A DNA stretch of 15,091 nucleotides. Origin: an uncultured Lachnospiraceae bacterium. Its GTDB lineage: Bacteria; Bacillota; Clostridia; Lachnospirales; Lachnospiraceae. The notes beneath the pieces are model-generated. The model made no database searches. It was not told the origin of the DNA and saw only the letters and a program-made list of their open reading frames with translations. The stretch is from positions 1 through 15,091 of the forward strand of contig CAJUIO010000089.1 of NCBI GenBank assembly GCA_910586025.1, read 5' to 3'. The translations under genes and the position numbers were made by a program. Of the stretch, positions 1 through 7,257 are shown in pieces; the stretch's first letter is position 1; each line of letters opens with the position of its first letter.

Positions 1-1
1 A

Positions 2-1030
2 TATAAAAAGCTGTTTACTGCTCTCTTCCTGATGGCACTCTTTTTCTGCCTGTCCGGCCAGACGGCCTTTGCCTTTTCGGAAAGTGACGCCCAGGCCCAG
101 GTGGATGCGGCAGGCCGGGAGGCGGTATCGGGCAATGTCCTGGTCTGGTTCCTGTGTGCCATCGCATTTCTGAAGGTGTCCCAGAAGATTGATTCTTTCA
201 TGTCCAGCCTGGGTGTAAATGTGGGACATACGGGCGGCTCCATGATCGCGGAGGCCATGATCGCCGCAAGGGGCGTAGGGGCTGTCCGCAACTTTTCCCG
301 CCAGCACTTTGGCGGCAGCCGCAGCAGTTCCTCTTCCCATGTGAACACAGGCTCCGGCTCACCCGGCAGCCCTGGAAGCCCCGGCAGTCCGGGCGGATTC
401 CTGGCAGGCGGCCTTGCTGGAGTAGTCAGCCGACAGGTCACAAACAGCGCCCTGCGCACGGCAACCACCCACACGGCCGCCACCCACACGGAAACAAACC
501 GGCAGAGCGGCAAAGCGCCTGGCGGCAGTATCGGAGGCTTTGCGTCCACCATATCCGCCGGCATTGGAGGGAACATGTACGCATCTTCCGTTGTAAAAGG
601 CGGTGATTTTGCCAATAACGTCATCGGCACAGTCGCCGCGGGAAATATTGCCTCTGTCGGTTCCATGACCGGGGAAAAGGCTACCCAGGCCCTCCACTCC
701 TACATGGGCTATGCCGCACTGGAGGAGGGCGCACAGCATGTACCTTCCTTTACAAACGTGGAGATCGGGGGCGGGCGCATCACCGGCACGGAAATCTCGG
801 AGGAACACCCGGAGGGCATTTCCTTTGGCATGTACCACGCGGACCAGTATACCGCCCCGGAAGGAGCCTATGCCACCATCCAGGCCGTGGACGGCACTTC
901 CTGGTACAAACAGTACGCACAGGATGCCGTGGAGAAATCCCCTTACATGGCGGCGGACGGCTCCATTGCCTATAAGGAATCCATCGTGAAAAAGATGCCC
1001 CCGGCACCGAAAAGAAAGGACAGGTTATAA
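2..1030 (+). CDS. exported membrane protein of the conjugation operon, 5'-partial
   Basis: The frame is open from the first full codon at base 2, and the residues before the first ATG (base 32) read YKKLFTALFL, continuing into MALFFCLSG and then QTAFA. Together these form a textbook signal peptide (basic n-region, hydrophobic core, A-F-A cleavage site), so the real start lies just left of the window and the ATG at 32 is internal. Numbering from that ATG, a membrane helix sits at about 36-50 (VLVWFLCAIAFLKV). A conserved-looking stretch with SQKIDSFMSSLG and GHTGGSM follows, then a Ser/Gly linker with four Gly-Ser-Pro units (about 108-122) and a Gly/Ala-rich C-terminal half. I recognise no enzyme motif. 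Its place directly upstream of the cell-wall peptidase and VirB4 suggests a channel or accessory component of the type IV secretion system, perhaps VirB6/TrbL-related. If more hydrophobic segments lie upstream, the apparent signal peptide could instead be a membrane helix of a longer polytopic protein. Confidence 0.8.
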   Translation, partial: YKKLFTALFLMALFFCLSGQTAFAFSESDAQAQVDAAGREAVSGNVLVWFLCAIAFLKVSQKIDSFMSSLGVNVGHTGGSMIAEAMIAARGVGAVRNFSRQHFGGSRSSSSSHVNTGSGSPGSPGSPGSPGGFLAGGLAGVVSRQVTNSALRTATTHTAATHTETNRQSGKAPGGSIGGFASTISAGIGGNMYASSVVKGGDFANNVIGTVAAGNIASVGSMTGEKATQALHSYMGYAALEEGAQHVPSFTNVEIGGGRITGTEISEEHPEGISFGMYHADQYTAPEGAYATIQAVDGTSWYKQYAQDAVEKSPYMAADGSIAYKESIVKKMPPAPKRKDRL

Positions 1031-2407
1031 ATGGCAGAAGAACAGAAAAACGGGCTTACCGAAGCCCTTGAAACCGGCGCGTCTGCGGCACACCTTGCCA
1101 GGGGCGCCATAAAAGCGGGGAAGGCAGTGTCCGGAGCCGCAAAGGGCGCCGCCGCGGGCGGGCCTTACGGCGCAGCTGCGGGGGCATTATGGGAAGGCCG
1201 CAAATCTGTCGGAAAGATTCTGGCGGCAGCTGCTGTCCTGCTGATGCTCCCGGTGCTTTTTGTACTGATGCTCCCCGGCCTGATCTTTGACGGCTTTTCC
1301 GCCGCTTTTTCCCCTGCAGACCCGGAAACCCCTGTCCTGAACAGTGAGACCGCCATCATAGAGAATGCCAACACCATAACTTTCACCATCAGCGGTATTC
1401 TGGGGGAAGGCATGGAGGATGTGATGGAACGGATCGAACGGGATTTTGCCGCCTCGGACGGGGATGGGATGGAGGTTGTCAACCCCTACGAAACAAGCCC
1501 TGTATACAATGCCAACCTCTTTGTCTCCCAGTACTGTGCGGCAAAGGAAAAGGAATTTGCGGATATCTCCATTGCGGATATGGCGGCAGTCATGCGCCGG
1601 GGGAAATCCCATCTTTACTCTTACCGGAGAACCGAGGAGATCCGTGAGAAGACGGTGGAGGACCCGGAGACCGGAGAAGAGACCACTGTATCAGAAAAAT
1701 GGATGATCTATACTGTCCTCTACAATGGGGAAGATTATTTTTCTGACCAGGTATTCGCCCTTACGGAAGACCAGAAAGAGCTTGCTGTTGATTATGCCGG
1801 CAACCTGAGCCTTTTCCTTGGTGACGGTCTGGTCCAGAACCTGGCGGGCTGGGAAGGGAACAGCATCCCATCCCTCGGTGATGTACGCTTTACGGATGGC
1901 AGCACGGAAGTTGTCTATTATAACCAGCTGGATGAACGCTATGCCGGGAAGCCTTACGGAACCGACCATATCGGCGGTTACGGCTGCGGCCCCACCTCCA
2001 TGGCGATGGTAGTTTCTTCCCTGGCCGGGGAGACAGTTGACCCGGAACGTATGGCACAGTGGGCCTGTGAGAACGGCTACTGGTGCAAGGGGAGCGGCTC
2101 CTACCATGCGCTGATACCCGGCGCAGCAGAAAACTGGGGGCTTGCCGTTTCCGGCTGTTCCCCCTCAGAACCCCAGCGGATACTGGACGCCCTGGCAGAC
2201 GGGAAGCTGGTGGTGGCCATCATGTCAAAAGGGCACTTCACAAGCGGCGGACATTTTATTGTGCTGCGGGGAGTAAAAGACGGAAAGATCCTGGTGGCTG
2301 ACCCTGCCAGCTATAAACGGAGCGGACAGCTCTGGGATCTTTCCATCATTTTGAACGAAGCCAGCAGACGTGCAGGTGCGGGCGGCCCATTCTGGATCAT
2401 TGGCTGA
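1031..2407 (+). CDS. membrane-anchored C39-family cysteine peptidase of the transfer apparatus
   Basis: This 458-residue protein has a short Gly/Ala-rich cytoplasmic N-terminus, one membrane helix at about 62-86 (hydrophobic AAAAVLLMLPVLFVLMLPGL) and a large external part. The C-terminal 160 residues form a papain-like C39 peptidase domain: Gln299 (YYNQLD, oxyanion hole), catalytic Cys319 in GYGCGPTSM, His408 in GGHFIVLRG and Asp424 in VADPAS. All four expected residues are present. The middle region (about 105-290) resembles the spacer of Firmicute transfer peptidases such as the CD1108/Tn916 Orf14 type, where the catalytic domain is usually NlpC/P60. I infer that it opens peptidoglycan, or processes a surface partner, at the conjugation channel. 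The ATG at 1031 directly abuts the preceding TAA, with AAAGGA at 1015-1020 as ribosome binding site, so translation is probably coupled. The family is sure; the exact substrate (peptidoglycan peptide or protein) is not. Confidence 0.9.
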   Translation: MAEEQKNGLTEALETGASAAHLARGAIKAGKAVSGAAKGAAAGGPYGAAAGALWEGRKSVGKILAAAAVLLMLPVLFVLMLPGLIFDGFSAAFSPADPETPVLNSETAIIENANTITFTISGILGEGMEDVMERIERDFAASDGDGMEVVNPYETSPVYNANLFVSQYCAAKEKEFADISIADMAAVMRRGKSHLYSYRRTEEIREKTVEDPETGEETTVSEKWMIYTVLYNGEDYFSDQVFALTEDQKELAVDYAGNLSLFLGDGLVQNLAGWEGNSIPSLGDVRFTDGSTEVVYYNQLDERYAGKPYGTDHIGGYGCGPTSMAMVVSSLAGETVDPERMAQWACENGYWCKGSGSYHALIPGAAENWGLAVSGCSPSEPQRILDALADGKLVVAIMSKGHFTSGGHFIVLRGVKDGKILVADPASYKRSGQLWDLSIILNEASRRAGAGGPFWIIG

Positions 2408-2422
2408 GCTGTCCTGCCACAG

Positions 2423-2480
2423 TCCGGCCATGAAACCTGTTTACGGACGTTCCGCTCTGATTTTATCCATGGCCGGAACT
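2423..2480. repeat. inverted repeat between the C39 peptidase gene and virB4
   Basis: TCCGGCCATG (2423-2432) is exactly complementary to CATGGCCGGA (2468-2477), and the stem can extend by two pairs if A2478 is bulged. The loop is 35 nt and no T-run follows, so this is not a classical terminator. It sits in the 102-nt gap, upstream of the virB4 ribosome binding site (AGAGAGG, 2494-2500). It could be an mRNA processing or stability hairpin that sets expression of the ATPase relative to the upstream genes. The role is inference. Confidence 0.45.
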
Positions 2481-2509
2481 GACACACTGCGAAAGAGAGG
2501 TACTACCAT

Positions 2510-5500
2510 ATGAACAATCAAAACGACCACGACACCTATATCATCCCGCCGAATTTTGTGGACACAGGCACCTTTTTCGGCGGCATGTTCCGGGCAAGGA
2601 ACGTGATTGAAGCCGGCATCCTGGCCGCCGTGACTGGGGTGCCGGTTTTCCTGTTCCTTCCATTCGGTCTGACCGCACGGATCATCGTGTTCTGCCTGAC
2701 CACCCTGCCCCTTGTCCTGTTTGCCCTGATCGGCATATCGGGGGAAAGCCTGTCATCGTTCCTGGTCATCTTCTTAAAATACATGAAGAACCGCCGTATC
2801 GTGGGCGGCGGTGAAAGCCGGGAAACCATGCGGGCCGCTCCCGCCGCAAAAAAGGACAGTCGGGAACAAAAGAAGAAAAAATATGGCCAGGAAGAGGCCA
2901 GGACATCAGAGGATACCGGCCAGAACGGAAAGCCGGACGGAAGCAAAAAAGCCGGCAGGGAGGAAAGGATCGGCGGTATGTCCGGCTGGCGGCGTAAGGG
3001 GGAGGAAGATTTTCCCGCAGAGTTTGACCAGGTGAAAGGTTATGAGATACGCCAGAAGCTCCGTCCCAGCCAGACACAGAAAAAACAGCAGGCCGGAACG
3101 CAGACGAAGAAATCTGCCGGAGGAAAGAAACGGAATTCACAACAGGATTCCGGAAAAAAGACCTCTGGAAAATCAGGAAAATCGAATCTCAGAAACATCC
3201 GGCAGAAAAAGGACCACTCCCCCAGAAAGCCGCTCCACACGCCGGAAACTCCGTTTACCCACTTAAACCCGGTAGCGGACTACCTGCCCATCAGCAAAAT
3301 AGAAAACGGCATCATCTACACGAAAGACCACAGATACGTCAAGGTGGTGGAGGTGATTCCCATCAACTTCCTGCTCCGGAGCGCCAGGGAACAGCGGAGC
3401 ATCATCTATTCCTTTGTTTCCTATTTAAAGATAAGCCCGGTAAAACTCCAGTTCAAGGTGCTGACACGCCGGGCGGATATCGGGCGGCACATGGATACCG
3501 TGCGCCGGGAGATGGCCCAGGAGACCAACGAACAGTGCCGGCTCATGCAGGAGGACTATCTGCAGTTCATCCAGCAGATCTGTTCCCGTGAGGCAGTCAC
3601 GCACCGGTTCTTCCTGGTCTTTGAATACGAACCCTGGAATGGCGCAAGGCGCACAGACGAGGAAGGGGAAGCCATCGGCTCCCTGCAGTCCGCTGTCCAT
3701 ACGGCCTCCAACTACCTGCGCCAGTGCGGGAATGAAGTGGTGCTGCCGGATAACGAGGACGAATTCACCATAGATGTGCTTTACAACCTCCTGTGCCGGA
3801 ACGAGAGCGCCGCAAAGCCCCTCCCTGTCCGGGCGAAAGAAGTGGTGGCGCAATACCTGGCGGACGGAAGGGAATCTGACATTGACCATATCCCTGCCGG
3901 GGAATTTATTTCACCCAAAAGGATTGACTTTACCCACGGGCGCTACATCTGCATCGATGGGCTTTATTATGCCTACCTGCTGATCCCCTCAGACGGCTAT
4001 AAGACCCATGTGCCGGCCGGCTGGCTCAGCCTGATGGTCAATGCCGGGGACGGGATCGACCTGGACATGTTCCTCTCCCGACAGCCCAAGGAGCGCATCA
4101 TCCAGAAGGTGGGCCAGCAGCTGCGCATCAACCGCTCCCGGATCAAGGACGCCAGCGATACCAACACGGATTTTGACGATATCGACAGCGCCATCCGCAG
4201 CGGCTATTTCCTGAAGGAAGGGCTTGCCAACAACGAGGATTTTTACTTTATGAACCTGTTAGTCACCATCACGGCCCCCAATGAAGAGGACCTGGAATGG
4301 AAGGTCAGCGAGATGAAGAAACTCCTGCTCTCCCAGGACATGCGGGTATCCTCCTGCCACTTCCGGGAAGAGCAGGCATTCCTGACCGCCCTGCCCCTGG
4401 TGTCCGTGGAAAAAGGGCTGTATGAGCGCAGCAAACGGAACCTCCTTACCGGGGGCGCCGCAAGCTGCTACCCCTTCACCAGCTATGAGATGTGCGATGA
4501 CAACGGCATCCTGTTAGGCGTGAACAGATACAACAGCTCCTTGATTATTGTGGATATCTTCAACTCCGCTGTCTACAAAAACGCAAACATGGCGATCCTG
4601 GGCACTTCCGGCGCGGGCAAGACCTTCACCATGCAGCTCATGGCCCTGCGGATGCGGCGCAAGGGAATCCCCATTTTCATCATTGCCCCGTTAAAAGGGC
4701 ATGAGTTCCACCGGGCCTGCGCCAACGTGGGCGGCGAGTTCATCCAGGTCTCCCCGGCAAGCCCCCACTGTATCAACGTGATGGAGATCCGGCAGGTGGA
4801 CCGCACCGTCAACGAACTGCTGGACGGCCCCGGCATCCAGCTCTCGGAACTGGCGGAGAAGATCCAGCGGCTCCATATCTTTTTCAGCCTGCTGATCCCG
4901 GACATGAACCATGAGGAACGCCAGCTTTTGGACGAGGCCCTGATCCACACCTACAACAAGAAGGGCATCACCCATGACAACGCTTCCCTGGCAGACCCCC
5001 AAAACCCGGAACGATACCGGGAAATGCCGGTACTGGGCGACCTTTACGAGATTTTAAAGAAATCGGCGGCCACAAAACGGCTAGCAAATATCCTGAACCG
5101 CCTGGTGAACGGCTCCGCCAGCACCTTCAACCAGCAGACCAACGTGTCCCTGGACAACAGATATACCGTTCTGGATATCTCTTCCCTGACCGGGGACCTG
5201 CTGACCGTGGGGATGTTCGTTGCACTGGATTTTGTCTGGGACCGGGCCAAGGAAGACCGTACCGAGGAAAAGACCATCTTCATTGACGAATGCTGGCAGC
5301 TCTTATCCGGCGCCGGCGCCACGGGCACACGCCTTGCCGGCGACTTTGTACTGGAGATCTTCAAGACCATCCGGGGGTACGGGGGTTCCGCCGTCTGTGC
5401 CAGCCAGGACCTGAATGACTTCTTTAACCTGGATGAAGGACGGTTCGGGAAAGGCATCATCAACAACTCCAAGACCAAGATCATCCTGAACCTGGAGGAT

Positions 5501-5719
5501 GACGAGGCCATGCGCGTGCAGAGCGCCCTCCACCTCTCCGATGCGGAGGTCATGGAGGTCACCCACTTTGAGCGTGGCAACGGCCTGATCAGCACCAACA
5601 ACAATAACATCATGGTGGAGTTCAAGGCGAGCCCCCTGGAGAAAGACCTGATCACCACGGACCGGAGGGAGTTAAAGGATATCGTGGAACGGATGCGCCG
5701 GCAGAGTGAAGCCGGATAA
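2510..5719 (+). CDS. virB4: VirB4-type conjugation ATPase with an N-terminal PrgI/VirB3-like membrane domain
   Basis: The 1069-residue protein has three parts. Residues 1-98 look like a complete PrgI/VirB3-type small membrane protein: IIPPNF near the N-terminus, two hydrophobic helices at about 33-52 and 55-75, and a basic end (KYMKNRRIV). Residues about 100-245 are a Lys/Arg/Gln-rich low-complexity linker. From about 250 on it is a VirB4 ATPase with Walker A GTSGAGKT (698-705, Lys704), Walker B IFIDECWQ with Asp926-Glu927, and the downstream SQDL motif (965-968). The C-terminal half strongly resembles the clostridial CD1110-type VirB4. It powers assembly of, and transport through, the type IV secretion channel at the inner face of the membrane. 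The start is ATG 2510, nine bases after AGAGAGG. VirB3-VirB4 fusions are known in other secretion systems; in Tn1549-like elements PrgI is a separate gene, so the fusion is noteworthy here. Confidence 0.95.
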   Translation: MNNQNDHDTYIIPPNFVDTGTFFGGMFRARNVIEAGILAAVTGVPVFLFLPFGLTARIIVFCLTTLPLVLFALIGISGESLSSFLVIFLKYMKNRRIVGGGESRETMRAAPAAKKDSREQKKKKYGQEEARTSEDTGQNGKPDGSKKAGREERIGGMSGWRRKGEEDFPAEFDQVKGYEIRQKLRPSQTQKKQQAGTQTKKSAGGKKRNSQQDSGKKTSGKSGKSNLRNIRQKKDHSPRKPLHTPETPFTHLNPVADYLPISKIENGIIYTKDHRYVKVVEVIPINFLLRSAREQRSIIYSFVSYLKISPVKLQFKVLTRRADIGRHMDTVRREMAQETNEQCRLMQEDYLQFIQQICSREAVTHRFFLVFEYEPWNGARRTDEEGEAIGSLQSAVHTASNYLRQCGNEVVLPDNEDEFTIDVLYNLLCRNESAAKPLPVRAKEVVAQYLADGRESDIDHIPAGEFISPKRIDFTHGRYICIDGLYYAYLLIPSDGYKTHVPAGWLSLMVNAGDGIDLDMFLSRQPKERIIQKVGQQLRINRSRIKDASDTNTDFDDIDSAIRSGYFLKEGLANNEDFYFMNLLVTITAPNEEDLEWKVSEMKKLLLSQDMRVSSCHFREEQAFLTALPLVSVEKGLYERSKRNLLTGGAASCYPFTSYEMCDDNGILLGVNRYNSSLIIVDIFNSAVYKNANMAILGTSGAGKTFTMQLMALRMRRKGIPIFIIAPLKGHEFHRACANVGGEFIQVSPASPHCINVMEIRQVDRTVNELLDGPGIQLSELAEKIQRLHIFFSLLIPDMNHEERQLLDEALIHTYNKKGITHDNASLADPQNPERYREMPVLGDLYEILKKSAATKRLANILNRLVNGSASTFNQQTNVSLDNRYTVLDISSLTGDLLTVGMFVALDFVWDRAKEDRTEEKTIFIDECWQLLSGAGATGTRLAGDFVLEIFKTIRGYGGSAVCASQDLNDFFNLDEGRFGKGIINNSKTKIILNLEDDEAMRVQSALHLSDAEVMEVTHFERGNGLISTNNNNIMVEFKASPLEKDLITTDRRELKDIVERMRRQSEAG

Positions 5720-5760
5720 GGGACATGATTCTTCTGTTCCAATCAATCCTGGTAGTTAGG

Positions 5761-5831
5761 ATTACGCAACGTATACGCACAAATTACGCAATCCCTTTTC
5801 CCATGCGTCCGTTATACGCATAGATTACGCA
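5761..5831 (+). repeat. iteron-like array: five phased TACGCA repeats
   Basis: Five directly repeated octamers occur in the gap between virB4 and the winged-helix gene: ATTACGCA at 5761-5768, TATACGCA at 5772-5779, ATTACGCA at 5783-5790, TATACGCA at 5813-5820 and ATTACGCA at 5824-5831. Start-to-start spacing is 11, 11, 30 and 11 bases, about one helical turn, so the sites lie on one face of the DNA. In the wider gap a reversed copy, ATGCGT (5803-5808), forms a 6-bp inverted repeat with ACGCAT (5816-5821). Just upstream, AATCCT (5745-5750) pairs with AGGATT (5758-5763). Such phased repeats are typical of operators or replication/transfer iterons bound cooperatively by a small DNA-binding protein. 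The adjacent winged-helix product is the obvious candidate ligand (inference). I see no convincing -35/-10 pair. Confidence 0.8.
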
Positions 5832-5855
5832 TTTACAGAAAGGAAGGTGGTGCCA

Positions 5856-6383
5856 GTGAAGACCAGGGCAGACCTGTACGGCGGGGAAGCCACGGAACTG
5901 CTCCGGATCATATCCATGTATCCGGGGCTGACAGAAAAACAATTATGCCGGTTCTACCCTGGCCGGGAGGATGTCACCAGAAACCTGCTCTCCCACCTGG
6001 CCAGGCAGGGGCGCACCCGGCAGGCAGACACCGGTGGATATTTTCCATACGGAAGCCAAAAGGAGGAAACTGATCCCGGCATGGTGCGGGCGGCATGGGT
6101 CCTGCTTGATTTTATCGACAGGGCGGACTACCACTCGTGCAGTGAGTTCCCCGTAAAGATTGCCTTTTTCTCCGGGGGCGAACTGTATGAGATTGTCCAT
6201 GCGGCGGCCGGGCAGGAGGCGCTTGTCACCCACGCCCTGCGCCAGAGCCGTGACAGCGGCGGCCGCCGTATCGTGCTGGTGGATGAGCCCGGGCAGATCC
6301 CCCTGCTGGAATTTCCGGGGATAACCGGATTCTGTACCGTGGATGGCAGCGGGAATGTAAGTTACTACAAAAAATCAACATAA
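5856..6383 (+). CDS. small winged-helix protein of the conjugation operon (DUF5697-like)
   Basis: Three in-frame GTG codons (5847, 5850, 5856) could start this gene. I choose 5856 because the ribosome binding site AGAAAGGAAGG (5837-5847) overlaps the first and leaves eight bases before the third. The product, about 175 residues, begins MKTRADLYGGEA. Residues about 8-65 look like a winged helix: a helix (ATELLRIISMYP), a turn and second helix (LTEKQLCRFYPG), a recognition-type helix (VTRNLLSHLARQG) and a Gly-Gly-Tyr-Phe wing. The C-terminal part alternates strands and helices (KIAFFSGGELYEIV, RRIVLVDEPGQIPLLEF) and could be a small nuclease-like fold as in replication-relaxation proteins, but I see no catalytic signature. 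From memory it matches the clostridial family DUF5697. The upstream phased repeats suggest it binds there and regulates itself or the downstream genes (inference). Confidence 0.85.
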   Translation: MKTRADLYGGEATELLRIISMYPGLTEKQLCRFYPGREDVTRNLLSHLARQGRTRQADTGGYFPYGSQKEETDPGMVRAAWVLLDFIDRADYHSCSEFPVKIAFFSGGELYEIVHAAAGQEALVTHALRQSRDSGGRRIVLVDEPGQIPLLEFPGITGFCTVDGSGNVSYYKKST

Positions 6384-6450
6384 AACAATCCATGCCCTGA
6401 CCGCTATGATGCAAGGCAGCTATATTACAACATCCAAAGGAGGGATGTAA

Positions 6451-7113
6451 TTGGACCGAAAGATTATCTCACGCCGGATCGCAGATATCCAGAACAACCT
6501 GTCACGGCTGAACAACAACATCTGCGCCATGGATTCCCTGGATATCCAGAGGTATCCCGAAAACTATGAAACCATGTCAACCGAAGCCGCTTTAAGAGCG
6601 GAAGGGATCGCCTGCCAGCTCAGAAATCTCCTTTACGCTTCCACCTCTGTCCCCAAGGCAGAGTACCTTGTGAAAGCCGGGGAAGTGCATGGCATTGAGA
6701 TCAGCTATGAAAACGGCATCCTGGAGGTAGCCCTTCCACGGCTGCTCCCAAAGAAAAAAATTCGCCAGAGCAGCCTGTTCTTGCTTGATCCGCTCCACGC
6801 AACACTGGGTCAGTACGCAAAAGAACATCCCATGCCACACTTCTGGGAATGTGTGGTCTGTATCTCCCATGTATATGACCATGAACTGCCGGACTGGTGC
6901 CTGCTGGACTATGACAACCTGCAGCAGAAACAGATCCTGGACACCATCGCCCTGTATGTGATGGCGGATGACAGCGGGCTTTTATGTGACGCCTACAATA
7001 CCACGGAGCTTGGGGATAAGGACGGCACCCGTATCTATATCATGGAGAAAAGCCGCTTTGCAGGATGGCTCTCCGGGCGGGAAAAGGAGCTGAAATCCAT
7101 ATCGGATTTTTAA
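6451..7113 (+). CDS. RusA-like protein of the conjugation operon (DUF6100-like)
   Basis: Translation starts at TTG 6451, six bases after a strong AAAGGAGGG (6436-6444). The only nearby in-frame ATG (6445) is followed at once by TAA and cannot be used. The 220-residue product has a helical, coiled-coil-like N-terminus (about 5-62). Its C-terminal half has the order expected of a RusA Holliday-junction resolvase: a short strand and basic loop (LEVALPRLLPKKKIR, 91-105), a helix, a strand (ECVVCISHVY), then LLDYDNLQQKQILDTI and MADDSG. Asp153, Asp155 and Asp174 reproduce the 70/72/91 spacing of the E. coli RusA catalytic aspartates (+2, +19; established residues, from memory). The catalytic lysine position (+4 after the second Asp) is Gln159, with Lys160 next door. 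It may process branched DNA during transfer or be a binding-only relative. From memory it matches family DUF6100. The function is inference. Confidence 0.85.
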   Translation: MDRKIISRRIADIQNNLSRLNNNICAMDSLDIQRYPENYETMSTEAALRAEGIACQLRNLLYASTSVPKAEYLVKAGEVHGIEISYENGILEVALPRLLPKKKIRQSSLFLLDPLHATLGQYAKEHPMPHFWECVVCISHVYDHELPDWCLLDYDNLQQKQILDTIALYVMADDSGLLCDAYNTTELGDKDGTRIYIMEKSRFAGWLSGREKELKSISDF

Positions 7114-7257
7114 TGGTTTTGGCGCCATTTTCACCCCATACGGCCAGAATGGGAAAAAATATTGTAATTATTGGACTTTATCTGCGGCTGACAGAGTTTT
7201 ATTTACCGAAGTCTTTAGCCGCCCCGGTACAAAACCGGAAAAGGAGGTGATCTTTTT

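Noticed and set aside
359..408. Gly-Ser-Pro repeats suggesting a collagen-like domain or tandem-repeat locus
   Set aside because: Only four short units inside a Ser/Gly linker; low-complexity spacer rather than a collagen domain.
465..491. 12-base direct repeat CCACCCACACGG at 465-476 and 480-491
   Set aside because: Two copies within coding sequence giving a THTA/THTE duplication; too small to be a mobile-element or CRISPR signal.
5044..5742. 232-codon minus-strand open frame
   Set aside because: Antisense to the VirB4 ATPase core containing Walker B; Arg/Ser-rich shadow with no motif.
6445..6450. ATG-TAA start-stop element directly before the TTG start of the RusA-like gene
   Set aside because: The ATG abuts the ribosome binding site with zero spacing, so initiation there is unlikely; probably chance, though it fixes TTG 6451 as the start.
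7112..7257. Possible promoter or attenuator in the gap before the second winged-helix gene
   Set aside because: It holds an AATGG/CCATT inverted repeat, a TGGCGCCA palindrome and an AT-rich stretch, but no convincing -35/-10 pair or long stem; apart from the ribosome binding site I can support nothing here.
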